DNA from: Rhynchopus sp. YZ270_cl-10
Lineage: Eukaryota; Euglenozoa; Diplonemea; Diplonemida; Diplonemidae
Length of the DNA stretch: 64,000 bases
Direction: 5' to 3'
Assembly (NCBI GenBank): GCA_964035575.1
Contig: OZ037883.1
Span: 1,240,001-1,304,000 of the forward strand
Made by a program: the position numbers and the translations under genes. Below are positions 19,254 through 29,877 of the stretch, piece after piece (positions within the stretch are counted from its first letter, which is position 1; the number at the start of each line of letters is the position of its first letter). Under the pieces are notes generated by a model. It was not told where the DNA came from and made no database searches. It worked only from the letters and a program-made list of their open reading frames with translations.

Positions 19254-20564
19254 ATGAGGCGTCTCACGCCATTGCTAGGCTTAAGCTTTGTGTGTATAGT
19301 GTGTGGGGTGATACCTAGATCGGAGTACAACATGTCGTACCCCGATGTCATGGAGGGTTATGGCCTGTTGTACGTCGACTCGCGTCTGGAGCGTCCGCAA
19401 GAGTGTCTTGCAGAGGAGCAGCAGCTTGACTCTCATCCGGAGCTTCTTACACCCGCGCTACGTTGCTGGCGGGATTCGTGCTTGTGCCGTGGAGGGTTGT
19501 GGTCTGACACAGATTCCGCCTGCTCCCATCTCTGTCACAAAGTTAAATGCGATGACCTTCCTTGCCAACACAACGGTCGCTGCGACCCTGCCACCGGAGA
19601 TTGTGTATACGAAGACAGAAACGACGGAAAGCCCTGTAGCGATGCGCATGGAATGGACGCAACGTTCCGCTGCTACGCAGGGCTTTGCCTGCAGACCCAT
19701 GCGTGCGGAAGCACACAATGCACACTTCCCGCATCGGAATGCATCTCCGTGTCTTGCTCCGACCCATCCAACACAACCTACGCACCGTCGCTTTCCTTCA
19801 ACACTACTAACACAACATCACCGCCTCCAACCTGCCTCTACACACGACTGAATGGTACCTTCTGCAGTGGAGCACGCCGTCTTTGTTTAGGAGGAACCTG
19901 CACCGCAGTCTCCCCCCATGAAATAGCAAAGGAAGCAGTCCGCATGGGCCTTCCAGCCATATCACCATGCGAAGGCGTGGTGTGTCCTTACATCTATCAT
20001 GCATGCAGGGTCAGTGGTGGTTGTGTGGATGGGGTGTGTACCGAAGAATTCAAGCCAAATGGCACTCTATGCGACGACGGGGTCTCCGATACAGTACGCG
20101 ATCAGTGCTATATGGGAAGCTGTGTGGGGTCGATCACGTGTATCGATCCGCGCTCTGGGCATAGCATTGCGTGCGTCGTGGCGGACCCAGAGTGTTCTGC
20201 ACCATTGTGCGATGCAGCGTCGGGACAGTGCTATTCATTGGGAAAGCCTGATGGGACAGCATGCTCCGATGGGAACAGTGGCACCTCACAGGATTTTTGT
20301 TTGTCTGGACGGTGTATGGGGGTGTCCGCGTTTTATGATTGCAGGAACCATCAGAAGTGCTTTTCGCCGCTGCTGCAATGTCTTAAGCCCTTTGCCCCCT
20401 CATGTGCCCCAGTGTACCGTGCACAGTGCCGCATGCTAGGTGCTGCGCAACGGTGTGCAGCCCTCCCCCACGCCAGCAAAGACTTCTGCACTGCAGAGGA
20501 AAGCTCTGCCGTGCTGCTCTCGCTCCTCATGGTCGTGGCGTCGGGGGTCTTGGTTATGTTGTGA
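19254..20564 (+). CDS. Cys-rich surface protein, probably GPI-anchored
   Basis: 436 aa. The N-terminus MRRLTPLLGLSFVCIVCGVI looks like a signal peptide. The body has over 45 Cys with repeated units of the form NGTxCDDG..DxCxxGxC (NGTLCDDGVSDTVRDQC and DGTACSDGNSGTSQDFC), a pattern seen in ADAM-type disintegrin/Cys-rich regions. An EGF-like CDDLPCQHNGRCDPATGDC is near residues 97-115. Several NxT/S sites lie around 175-190. The C-terminus is a hydrophobic 20-residue stretch (SSAVLLSLLMVVASGVLVML) with no basic tail, as in GPI-attachment signals. The frame is open far upstream (to 18768), but that part is leader-like; the ATG at 19254 gives the cleanest signal peptide. No named family is assigned. 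Confidence 0.75.
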   Translation: MRRLTPLLGLSFVCIVCGVIPRSEYNMSYPDVMEGYGLLYVDSRLERPQECLAEEQQLDSHPELLTPALRCWRDSCLCRGGLWSDTDSACSHLCHKVKCDDLPCQHNGRCDPATGDCVYEDRNDGKPCSDAHGMDATFRCYAGLCLQTHACGSTQCTLPASECISVSCSDPSNTTYAPSLSFNTTNTTSPPPTCLYTRLNGTFCSGARRLCLGGTCTAVSPHEIAKEAVRMGLPAISPCEGVVCPYIYHACRVSGGCVDGVCTEEFKPNGTLCDDGVSDTVRDQCYMGSCVGSITCIDPRSGHSIACVVADPECSAPLCDAASGQCYSLGKPDGTACSDGNSGTSQDFCLSGRCMGVSAFYDCRNHQKCFSPLLQCLKPFAPSCAPVYRAQCRMLGAAQRCAALPHASKDFCTAEESSAVLLSLLMVVASGVLVML

Positions 20565-20758
20565 TGTGTTTTTTTTTCTTCTCCCGCACCCCTTCTCCGT
20601 GTTCTCAGGGGTAAATTACTTAAAAATAACTCCGAAGTTTACACTTTGGTTCTATTGGGATAAAATAGAAAAGTGGTCCATCCTTTCCGAAAAAAAAGCC
20701 TGATTTTAAATGGACCAATAATACACAAAAAAAACACCAAACAGGGAGAAATAGAAAA

Positions 20759-21376
20759 ATGGCGTTCAAATGTGTTTCCATTGCCATGCTGCTGTGCCAC
20801 ACTGTGGATGCGTTTCGTGCTAAGGAAGGTGTTGTTAACGCAAGCGGCACTCCACCGGTTCTCTTTGATGGTTACGACGTGATGGAGTATTGGGGGAAAG
20901 ATGGGGGACGCGCCGTTAAGGGGACTTCCGCACTGAATTTGACTATTCTGGGGAAGGACCAGAACGGGACAGAGCGTGTACACACGATGTTGTTTTCTAC
21001 GGCCAACAATATGCAGACGTTCTTTGCCGCACCGGATCAGTACATGCCGCAGTTTGGTGGGTTCTGTGCGTGGGGCATTGCACGCGAGAACCCCCCGCAA
21101 TGGCCTTGGTCGCCAACCAGCATGGGCCCACCTGGAGGTGTCGACGCAAAGAACCGTGGCTGGGCCGTGCACAACGGCAAGCTCTACATATCCATCTGGG
21201 CCTCGGTGATGAACGACTTCCTCGCGAACGCTACCGCCAACGTGGCCCTGGGGGAGGCCCGCTGGACAGGGTGGTTCGGTGCGACCACAGAGGGCAGGCT
21301 GAACAGCGCCTGCTTCGCAGAGGGGAAACGCTACTGCGAAGACCCGCCGATGCCTGTTGCACCATACCTTCTTTAG
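20759..21376 (+). CDS. Secreted YHS-domain protein
   Basis: 205 aa, single exon. The N-terminus MAFKCVSIAMLLCHTVDAF looks like a signal peptide. A YHS-like domain follows: LFDGYDVMEYW (about residues 38-48), AVKGTSALNL (about 55), MLFSTANNMQTFFAAPDQYMPQFGGFCAWG (about 79-108), then WAVHNGKLYISIW. This is the eukaryotic/bacterial type (GYDVVAYF..FSSAANLAAF..PQYGGFCA). Metal or ligand binding has been suggested for YHS domains, but the function here is unknown. Three NxT sites fit a secreted protein. The leader is short: AACAG ends 15 nt upstream of the ATG. It shares direction and short spacing (about 190 bases) with the preceding surface-protein gene. Confidence 0.8.
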   Translation: MAFKCVSIAMLLCHTVDAFRAKEGVVNASGTPPVLFDGYDVMEYWGKDGGRAVKGTSALNLTILGKDQNGTERVHTMLFSTANNMQTFFAAPDQYMPQFGGFCAWGIARENPPQWPWSPTSMGPPGGVDAKNRGWAVHNGKLYISIWASVMNDFLANATANVALGEARWTGWFGATTEGRLNSACFAEGKRYCEDPPMPVAPYLL

Positions 21377-21964
21377 AGGGTTGAATTGGTTTTGAGAGTT
21401 CCCCGAAGAATATAAAATGGGTGATCTGAGCGGGAATATTAGTGTGCATGGCGTGTTTGTCTGACCACAGCAACAACGTGTGTTCTAGGGGGTACATAGT
21501 GTATTGATGTGCCGTAGTGTTAGTGTTTGTGTGTCGTGTGCTTCTCCAAGGCTAGCTCGCGGGGAAGGGGTGAGGGAGGGTTGCGTGTCTGGTGTTCCAC
21601 TGCAAAACAAAAAAAATTAAAATGAGGGGAAAATGGAATACCCTTTTCCTTCAATCGTGTTGCCTGTGGGATGCCCAATTCTTCTATTTAGGGGTGTTCG
21701 GTGACTAAAGTAGCTAAGCCCCGGCTGCGGTTCGTGGACAACGTTTCTCTTGTGATTTTTTAAAAGCTTTTTTTTCAATTCATTTCCCATTGCCCTGCAA
21801 CAAAACGTGGGTTCGAATGTGGGTAACCACAGCTCGTACCCTTCCCTTGAGGTGACCAACGCACTATGATGCTTAGGTTCATCTTGCAAAAGCTTTTTCT
21901 CTGTTCAGATATGTGTCCAAAAGTGAAGACATTCATCTTTCAGCACTTTTTCTTTGTTTTTGTC

Positions 21965-21998
21965 TTGCGTCCCACCTGAAGAGGCGTTTGCACAACTT
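21965..21998 (+). repeat. Dispersed repeat family B, fragment
   Basis: TTGCGTCCCACCTGAAGAGG, then CGTTTGCACAACTT. Confidence 0.5.
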
Positions 21999-22365
21999 TT
22001 TTTCTCCACATAACTACAACAAACATAAAAAGCAAGGGTACATTTTTAGCACCCTCTATACCTTCTTGTCGTCAGAAAAGAATGTATATGAAACAATCTT
22101 CTCCACTGTAACCTACGTGGCAGCGAGAGAGCCGGCTCCCGGTAGTTTTCAGCAGTCGCGCCGCTGACACTGCCTCTTTCGCTTAGTTTTGCTGTTATGC
22201 CACGGGGCAGTTTCCCTTTTCCCTCGTGACACATCCTGCACACCCCTCCCAAGATGTACATAGAGCCTGATAACTCTCTCCGGGTTGACAGCCTGGTGGA
22301 GGGGTGCAGACTTTTACGTTTTCCACCAAGAAAGAGTAGGTGAGTGCTACACTAAAATTCCATCA

Positions 22366-22409
22366 GGTACACTGTCAACGAGAGGGCTTTTTTTGTATTT
22401 CAAGTCAAA
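22366..22409 (+). repeat. Dispersed repeat family A, copy 2
   Basis: GGTACACTGTCAACGAGAGG followed by a T run and GTATTTCAAGTCAAAT. Confidence 0.75.
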
Positions 22410-22719
22410 TTTCTGTTCTGCCGTTTGCCGTCAGAAGTCTGTTGTTTCGTCCATTGGAAGGAAACCCACCCGACGGCCGACCCACACATTACAAAAATTT
22501 GTGAAAGGGGAAAAAGTGGATGTTTGAGTGCTCATTCATGTGACAAAGTTTTTTTTTTACACCCCCCATTTTTATATCTCACAAGGTTATGTTCTCTTGA
22601 ATAGAAATCTTGATGAATTTTTGCTTTTTATTGTAGTATTGTGCTTTCATCCGAATGGCTGACACCGTACGTGGATCAGTCGGAGGTGCCTGTATCAATA
22701 ACTATTCCTTTTTTTTTTT

Positions 22720-22994
22720 GTACCGACCCTCCCCCGTGAAATTGTCCCCCCCCCAAAAACCGGTATTTTGCCCCGACGGACAATTTCAAGGCAGGGGGGG
22801 ACAATTTCAAGGGAGTCGCGGGGACAACCTTTGCTCTCCCTTCTTCACACCAAAACGGCCACCCCCCTACAGTACGAGAAATTGTCCCCCCTTTTTGCCG
22901 TACGTGATATTGTCCCCCCCTCACTTTTTCCCCCAGGGGGGACAATTTCAAGGGGGTCGGAGGGGGGGACAATTTCACGGGGGAGGGTCGGTAC
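22720..22994. mobile_element. MITE with perfect 32-bp inverted ends
   Basis: The left end GTACCGACCCTCCCCCGTGA (continuing AATTGTCCCCCC) is an exact reverse complement of 22963-22994. The interior repeats GGGGGGACAATTTCAAGG in both orientations at least six times, which gives an iterated, self-complementary structure. No open frame. No clear target duplication because the flanks are homopolymers. Confidence 0.85.
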
Positions 22995-23031
22995 AAAAAC
23001 TTGTGTGCACATTCATCTTACAAGTTTTCCT

Positions 23032-23080
23032 TTTTGAAAACTTGGTTATATTAGTGTAGACACCCAAGATGAGCTCCACT
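23032..23080 (-). repeat. Dispersed repeat family N, minus-strand copy
   Basis: The reverse complement reads GTGGAGCTCATCTTGGGTGT..CTACACTA..AACCAAGTTTTCAAA, matching copies at 48247-48298 and 63468-63516 and a part copy at 29182-29216. Confidence 0.65.
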
Positions 23081-23296
23081 ATTTTTAAATGCTACCTGCA
23101 TCTTGCAACTTTTTTTTTCTTCTATGTCTGATCATTCATTTGTTACGCACCCTTTTTGAGGGAACCAACGACAAACACGCACTTTTCTTCATAACCTCTA
23201 TCTCTCCCCCACACACCTTCTCACCACCACAGAAACACCCCTTGCTGCCAGCAAGGAGACCCCCCCCACCCTCTTCCCCGTTTTCTTCCCATCCCT

Positions 23297-23321
23297 TTCC
23301 ACCCTCGCTAACTCTCTTTAG
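23297..23321 (+). promoter_or_regulatory. Candidate trans-splice acceptor of the AlkB-like gene
   Basis: TCCACCCTCGCTAACTCTCTTTAG ends 22 nt before the ATG at 23344. Confidence 0.45.
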
Positions 23322-23343
23322 AGTACAAAAAGGCGAGCGTAAT

Positions 23344-24119
23344 ATGGCAGATATGTCTGCCTTGCCCCCACAGGCGCAGTGGCAGCAGGCTGGTGCACCC
23401 ACACATCCGCCACCACCGCCCATGCAGCAGGCCCCTCTCCCTGTCCCTGTCCCCGTTGCAGGCGCAGTGCCTCAGATGTACCAGGCACCAGGCGGTCCTC
23501 CCCTAGGTGTAGGTGCACCTCCTGTGCCTGGTGTGCCTCCAGTGCAGTATATGGTGAACCCGCAGCAGCAGTATGTGGTGCCGCAGTACCCCCCGCAGGG
23601 GTACGCACAGATGGCACCGCAGATGGCAGACCCGAATATGCAGGTGCCACAGTATGCGCAGCCGCAGGTGCAGATGGGTGGTGCTGGTGGGTACTACATG
23701 GTGCCGCAGGGCCAGCCGCAGCACGTTGTGCAGCAGGTGTACCAGCAGGGGCCTGTAGTGGGGCAGCCTCCCGCAGTGCAGCCTGTGGCGCAGGGTGAGG
23801 GAGCGCAGATGGCGTTCCAGAATGTGGCGCCGCAGATGGCAGACCCGAATGTGCAGGTGCAGCAGCCAGGTGATGTGCAGGCGCAGCCTGCCATCCACGT
23901 GCAGCCCTCTGTAGAGGAGGTGCCCCAAAAGCCTGCAGCAGCCGCCTACCAAGCCCCTGGGTCAAACAAAAATAAAACCCTGACAGTGGTCCGCAGAACT
24001 ATGCTCGGTGGGGAGTCGCAGAGCAACAGCAGCGATGAGGGTGCGATCAGTGACAGCTCCTCGGATGGGGTGAGGAAGTGTACGGATCGGGCGTTTTTTG
24101 GCTGTGCGATGGGGCAGAA

Positions 24120-24150
<31 letters not shown>

Positions 24151-25290
24151 CAACACCAACACCAGCCGCAACAACAGCAAAACCAACCCCGTCAGCAAAA
24201 CCGCCAGCACCCACAGCAGCAACACCAGCAGCACCACCACAAAGGCAACGACCCCTGCCCCTTTTCCCATCGCAAAAGCCTCCACATGAACTCCCCAGGC
24301 AACCCCCAAGACATCGCACAGGTCTACAACCAATGGCGCCAATGGTGGGACACAACCTGCGCCGCCAACCCCCTTGGCGCCCCTTCCATCCGCGGCGCAC
24401 GCAACCACCACATTGTCCTCGACTTGGAGCGCCGCCTGCTGGCCCACGGGGTCCCACAGATCAACTCAGACACATCCGAGAAGGAGATGCACAACCTGGC
24501 ACGCCTGCACAGCGTCAGCAAGAAGGACCTGCAGAAGGTACAGCTCTTGAAGCACCTTTCCTTCAACAAGGAGCTGGCACAGAACTTTAACTTTGAGCCC
24601 TATGGCCTGCAGGTACAGAAGGAGGTACTGACACAGGCGGAGGAGCAGAACGCACTGCGCCGTCTTGCCGACGAACACCGCGACTGGGACGACGACCTGC
24701 AGACACGGCGCACCCTGCAGTTTGGCTACCACTTTGATTATTCAACCGACAACCTTTGCCACTTCAAGACCGAGGTGCCCGAATGGCTGCAGCACCTTTC
24801 CAAGAAGGTTGCTGCCGCAGGCGACTTTGACAAAATACCCAACCAAGTGATCATCAACGAATACATCCCCAAGCAAGGAATCCTCCTGCACGCAGACCGC
24901 CACTGCTTTGGGGAGTACATCTGTTCGGTGTCTCTGCAAAGTGACATCACGATGTGCTTCGCAAACTCGGCGGACAATCTCTCGAGGGACGAAGCCGATG
25001 TTGGGAGGGGCAAGGCCGTGCTCTTTCACCTACCACCTAGAGCAATGCTTGCCATGACTTCTCAGGCTCGTTGGAAGTGGCAGCATGGCATCGCCGGATC
25101 GAAATACGACTTTGACAGCGACTGGAACATCACAGAAAGAACCAGACGTGTATCGCTCACATTCAGATATGTCGACCCAGTGCTCTGGGAGCAACGTCGT
25201 ACAATGATGAAGAACGGCCAGATCGATCCCGAAGAAGAGCGTAGAACCCGGGCACAAAATATCAAATCTAAAAAAGCGCATCGTCATTAG
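23344..25290 (+). CDS. AlkB-family Fe(II)/2-oxoglutarate dioxygenase with Pro/Gln/Met-rich N-terminus
   Basis: 648 aa, single exon. The C-terminal 190 residues are an AlkB-like oxidative demethylase: FGYHFDY (about 460), VIINEYIPKQGI then H516-A-D518 of the iron triad, the second iron His H581 (KWQHGI), and R602-VSLTF-R608, the RxxxxxR 2-oxoglutarate motif. Closest in pattern to ALKBH6/ALKBH8, so an RNA or tRNA substrate is possible, but this cannot be settled here. Residues 1-215 are rich in Pro, Gln and Met with repeated PQMADPN-like units. A poly-Gln/His tract (about 259-300) is encoded by a CAG/CAA microsatellite. A Cys/His-containing segment (CPFSHRKSLHM, about 304-315) separates it from a helical middle region. 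Upstream open frame is pyrimidine-rich leader, so the ATG at 23344 is chosen. Confidence 0.85.
24118..24153 (+). repeat. CAG/CAA microsatellite encoding poly-Gln
   Basis: About nine CAG then several CAA codons, followed by Gln/His-rich sequence in frame in the AlkB-like gene. Confidence 0.9.
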
Positions 25291-25403
25291 AAGAAAAAAA
25301 TGGATTGGGGAGGAAAAGAGAGCGTCTCTTTGTGGGAGGGGCGGAAAGGAATCATTGGAAAAAAAGAAAAGAAAGCATCGCTTCTCTTTTCCCCCCCTTA
25401 CTA

Positions 25404-25522
25404 TTGGTGATCTATGGGGAGAGATTTTTTTTTTTCCACTAGCCTTCAGTAGCGTATCACAGACTATCACAAGGTCTCATAGCCTGTTGTGTGTCTCACG
25501 GAGACGATCATAGATCATCCAA
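25404..25522 (+). mobile_element. MITE-like repeat (family F, copy 2)
   Basis: Inverted ends TTGGTGATCTATG and CATAGATCATCCAA; interior shared with the copy in topoisomerase intron 1 (TAGCCTGTTGTGTGTCTCAC, GAGACGATCA). Confidence 0.7.
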
Positions 25523-25946
25523 GTGTGTTCTTGCATTTTTTTTTTTGTCGTCCATATTGAATTGTTTTAAATAGTGTTTCCCCCCTTCTCCATATTCCCC
25601 TCCCAATTTACATCATTGTCCCCCCTCCCCTCATCTCCCCTCTTCCCTCTGCCCTCATTCCTCAATAATGCTTTTTTTTTTCTTCGTCGTTTATTCTGCA
25701 CAAATTCATCTTTCGGGTACTGTTGAAGTGGAAAAATCGTGTTACCACCAATTAAAGCACAATGCAGCGAACCTAAAGTAGTGGTACAGAAGCCTGCACC
25801 CATTCGAGGGTTTTATGGAAGGAGTTTTTGTCCCTGTCACGGTACTCTTGTCTGACGATGCGCGAATGATGGCTTTTACACCTTCTTATCGTTCATCTGA
25901 TGCTGTACGGTGATTAGGGTGGCTAACGGAGAGTGCACGACGTGGT

Positions 25947-26030
25947 CCAGGACCAATTTCACTTGTCATGGTGACAAGTGAGATGACAACTGAAATTGAT
26001 GACAAGTGGTCACTTGTCATGACAAGTGAT
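25947..26030. repeat. Clustered ACTTGTCA palindromes
   Basis: ACTTGTCATGGTGACAAGT, then GATGACAAGTGGTCACTTG and TCATGACAAGT: at least five ACTTGTCA or TGACAAGT octamers in 85 bases, bounded by AATTTCA and TGAAATT. Confidence 0.75.
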
Positions 26031-26515
26031 TTATTTAAGGAAAGCCTGTAAGCTCATAATTCACATGTGTGCAATTTTTCAAAAGAAAAAATAATTCGCC
26101 TTTTTGATGAAAAAGACGATACGTTGTATAAATGAGTGACCCTCCCCCCTCCCTTCCTTCCCCTCTCAACCGCTTTTGTTTCTGACAACAGTGCAAGAAA
26201 TCAAAATACTAAATTTTAAACTTTGTGACATTACAAACCCTCAATGACCCTCTTCAGCAGAATAGGGGAGGGGAGTGCCGTACCCTTTTTGAATGCGTGC
26301 GTACCGATCCCATTTTGTAATTTTTTTTTTCCCTTCAAAAAACGTTTTTAGAGAAGAGGAAAAAGAGTGAGGAGGACCATCTATCTTTGCTACAACGATT
26401 TGATGCTTTTTGGTTGCTAAAGCACCGAGAAGCTTGGGTTTATCTTTACCAACTTGTTTCTCTCTTTTTTTTTGTTTGCTTTGCACTTTACAGATCCTAT
26501 GTGAAGAAAAATCAT

Positions 26516-26640
26516 GACTGCTATCCAGTGATAGCAGTCTTATAAGCAAACAAAACATTTTGTTCGATTATAGATCGAACAAAGAAAGGGTGCATGTGTT
26601 GACCCTCTCAAATACTTTCAGTTCTGCGAACTGAAAGTAT
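26516..26640. repeat. Three consecutive perfect hairpins
   Basis: GACTGCTATC/GATAGCAGTC with a 4-nt loop (26516-26539), TTTGTTCGAT/ATCGAACAAA (about 26558-26583), and ATACTTTCAGTT/AACTGAAAGTAT with a 5-nt loop (26612-26640). The third ends in AGTATATGAAT, a tail also found after hairpins near 17898 and 58168. Confidence 0.8.
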
Positions 26641-27050
26641 ATGAATCTGATTGTTTGCCATTACACTCTATTGCTGATTCCCCCTTTTCGGCTCAAAAAG
26701 TAACGTACCCTTAACGACCCTTGGTCATGCTGCAAAAGTAAACAAACAAATAGGTTAAAAAAAAGTACAAAATAAAGTAGCAAAAGCAAAAACAAAACAA
26801 AACAAAACAAACTTTTCAAATTCCCCTTTTCGGCTGTGGTATTGTACTCTGATGCAATTTTTTTTTTTTACCATTTTCCCAGCCGTATTTTGCGTATTCT
26901 GATAGTAAATTCCACCAGAATCTACAGTACGAGCCACCACCCTTTTTTTTTTGAGGTCTATTTCTATGAACACATTTGAGCACACCCTAGGTGTACTGAG
27001 TGGGGGGTGCACGCGAAGACAGAGAGGAAAAAAAAAAAAAAAAACACACA

Positions 27051-28145
27051 CAGTACTGCAGGCTATTTCCTAAATCTGAGTTTCGATTTTAGGATTTGAG
27101 ATTTTGGAAATGCCGCACTTTTTTTACCGACCAAATTTTCCCGGTTGCCGCACTTTTTTTTCGCCTAAGGGGGAAGGTAGGTAGGGCACTTCTGTCTGGG
27201 AAAAAGTGACCAGGGAAAAAAATATTGGGGTCCCGTGCTCCCAAATGTGCGAAATAAGCAAGAAAAAAGTATTTTTGCGCACATGTGTATAAAAAAAATC
27301 CGCCTCCGGCGGGGTTCGTTTTCGAGGGTTTTCAGAGATATCACGATATGAGGATTCCTTAAGAAACCATTGAATCTTATTTCAGAATAATAGTACCTTA
27401 GAGTGTTTTTGGACACATATGACCCCACCGTGGAGAGCAATCGGCTCGTTCAATCAAAAGAAAGTGGAGAAAAGGTACAAAAAAAAAAGTTGGGTACCGT
27501 GCGCCTGCGGCGCTTCTTGTTCCCTACCAGTTTCTACAGGCAAACACTTGCCCCCTTTACCTTACACTGACGGATTTTGACCAAAACCAAGAACTTGTCC
27601 ATTTCGGCAAATTGACCCCACCACACAACGCACGGATTCCGGAAATGCAAATGCCGGTGTTTTCGGGCATGTTCATGTTTCAAGACGTCAGGATCAGGGA
27701 GAGAAAATCTGGTTGTGGGATTTACCTTGGCCCTCTTTACCCTACATGGATTTTGACCAACACCAAGAATTTGTCCATTTCGGCAAGTGACCCCACCACA
27801 GCGCGGGCGGATTCCGGAAATTCCAATCGCGGTATGTTTTGGAGCTGAAAACCCACTGCTTTTTTCCAGGGGGAAAATTGCTTCCAAATGTCGGAATTTT
27901 CCGAATTTTCCTGAAAATGACCCTTGTTTATGAGTATGGGTTCATATTTTGCGAAAATTTAAGTCACTAAATTTTTGTCCATTTTTCCGAATATGCCCCA
28001 CCACAAGCCGGGATTGGCTCGGAAATGCAACAAAACGCCCTCTTGGGCGGAAAAAAACCTCACAAAAATGCCGCACTTTTTTTGCATTTCTTTTTCGAAA
28101 TTTTGGAAAAAACGCCCCAGAGTTAGGAAATAGCCTGCAGTACTG
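27051..28145. mobile_element. Non-autonomous hAT-like element with 8-bp target duplication
   Basis: The element spans 27059-28137. Ends CAGGCTATTTCCTAA and TTAGGAAATAGCCTG are inverted, flanked on both sides by CAGTACTG (27051-27058 and 28138-28145). The 8-bp duplication and CAGG start fit hAT elements; because CAGTACTG is itself a palindrome, part of it could belong to the ends. The interior holds three diverged direct copies of a unit containing TTGTCCATTTCGGCAA and GACCCCACCAC (about 27576, 27753 and 27976). No transposase frame is seen. Confidence 0.75.
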
Positions 28146-29181
28146 TTCTGAGTGAGTGATCGAGTTTCCCCCCTCCCCTTCCCTTCCCTTCCCTCCTCCC
28201 TCCCCTCCCTCCACCATCTTCCCGTTAAATTCAAATAACCCCCTTTTTTTATATTGCCTCTTTTCCTCTTTCATGCTTTTGGTGAGGGGTTTCGGGAATG
28301 GGGGTGGCATAACTATGTATGGGATGGGGGGGTTTTGCCAAGCAGTATACACTGTCTTGCGTTGTATCGTTTGAAAGGTGGCTAAGCATTCAGGGCTTAT
28401 AGCCATCTGTACAGCCTATTTTTGTGTTTTCTTCGCCTACTGCGAGAAAACGAGAGGAGAACAATATTTACTGTCCTCCCTTTTTATAATTTTCATTCTC
28501 TGCTTTTTGGTTGTGCGAATTTTATTCCATCACTTTTTAATGATGAATGTTGACACGAGAGATGCATTTCATCAGTAAAAGAAAAAAAACATTTTTTTAT
28601 ATCATGTGTTCTGTGCATTTGCATGGAAACGCCTTTAACTTATTTTTTAATTCACCTTTTTTTTATAAAATGTTGATTATAAATCAATGATTTATCATTA
28701 TCAGGAAAAATGAAAAGAAAAAAAAATAATCATTTTGTTCTTGTTCTTGTACTTTCTCTTAATTGGAAAGTATTTGAAATTAATTTCTACGATTTTTTTT
28801 TTGCAACTCTTTCTGCCCGTTATATTGACTTTTTTATTATCATTTTGTGCCAATCAGGTTTCCAAGATCCCCACCCTCAATAACCCCCAATGCAAAAAAT
28901 CGTAGATTACAATGTTTTCATGTTCATCTGGTTACAAAGATAGTATAGTTTTTCTTGTTCATTTTTTTTTTTTTATCTTCATCATTTCATCTCTGACGAA
29001 GATATGCACAGATTACACCTTACAAGTTTTTTTTTTTTTGCTTCTTTTTGTTCATTCCTTTAAAAAAAAACCTTCAATTTTACTTTCCTCCCCATCTCCC
29101 ACTCCATCCCCTGACCACCCCCCTCCCCACCTTACGCAACCAAAAGAAAAAAAATATAGAGTTCATCCTCGGATGTATGTC

Positions 29182-29216
29182 TGCACTAATACAAACCAAG
29201 TTTTCAAAAGACGAAA
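29182..29216 (+). repeat. Dispersed repeat family N, fragment
   Basis: GCACTAATACAAACCAAGTT then TTCAAAAGACG. Confidence 0.5.
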
Positions 29217-29287
29217 AATTATGGGTGAAAAAAACTGTCTGCACGGCAGCTACACTAAAAAGCAGAGATGTCAAAAAGATACAACTG

Positions 29288-29371
29288 TTGGGACCCCAGA
29301 AATCCAAAATACCAAGTACGCAACAACTACGCACTGCGTACACAATATGGGGTCGTCAGGAGCGCCAACTG
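29288..29371 (+). repeat. Dispersed repeat family E, copy 2
   Basis: Close match to 14609-14697: CCCCAGAAATCCAAAATACC, GTACGCAACAACTACGCA, ACAATATGGGGTCGTCAGGA. Confidence 0.75.
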
Positions 29372-29839
29372 TAATTTTTTTTTTTGACTGCCTTTTTCAG
29401 TACAGAAATCAATGTACCGAAAGTGTTGTTCAAAGTCCATTATTTGCCCTTTTTAAAAAAAACAGGAGGAGGAGGGGGTACATGTTACGCCCTTTATGCT
29501 TATTGTGTGTAACAGTAGCAAGAGCATGATGTTGTTTTAAAATGAAAAGGGAGAAGAAGAGGCCAGTCTCATGTTGTGCGATTTCAAATACTTTATTGAA
29601 ACCGATTCTTTTGCGCGTATAATTTTTTTTTCCTGTGGTACTCCTCTTTGTGACCTAGTGTATTTCCCAAATAAAAGCGTCATATTTGGGAAATAAAATC
29701 ATTTGAAAGGGGATTGCGGTTATTTGACAATCTACGTTTTTTTTGTTTTTTGTTTTCGTGCAGCACATGACTTGCCTGTAACGAGGAGACTCGAAATGTA
29801 GGGCTGCCTGGTTGGGATGGTACTCCGATCATGTACCAA

Positions 29840-29877
29840 GGTACACTGTCACGAGAGTGCTTTTGTATTTCAAGGCA
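29840..29877 (+). repeat. Dispersed repeat family A, copy 3
   Basis: GGTACACTGTCACGAGAGTG then TTTTGTATTTCAAGGCAA. Confidence 0.7.

Larger units (their letters stand above)
21377..23343. other. Intergenic region, YHS gene to AlkB gene
   Basis: No gene. It contains a family B fragment (21965-21998), a family A copy (22366-22409), a MITE with 32-bp perfect inverted ends (22720-22994) and a minus-strand copy of another repeat (23032-23080). The final 150 bases are pyrimidine-rich. Confidence 0.65.

Noticed and set aside
28912-29529. 205-codon plus-strand frame
   Set aside because: It passes through homopolymers and two dispersed repeat copies; composition is low complexity.
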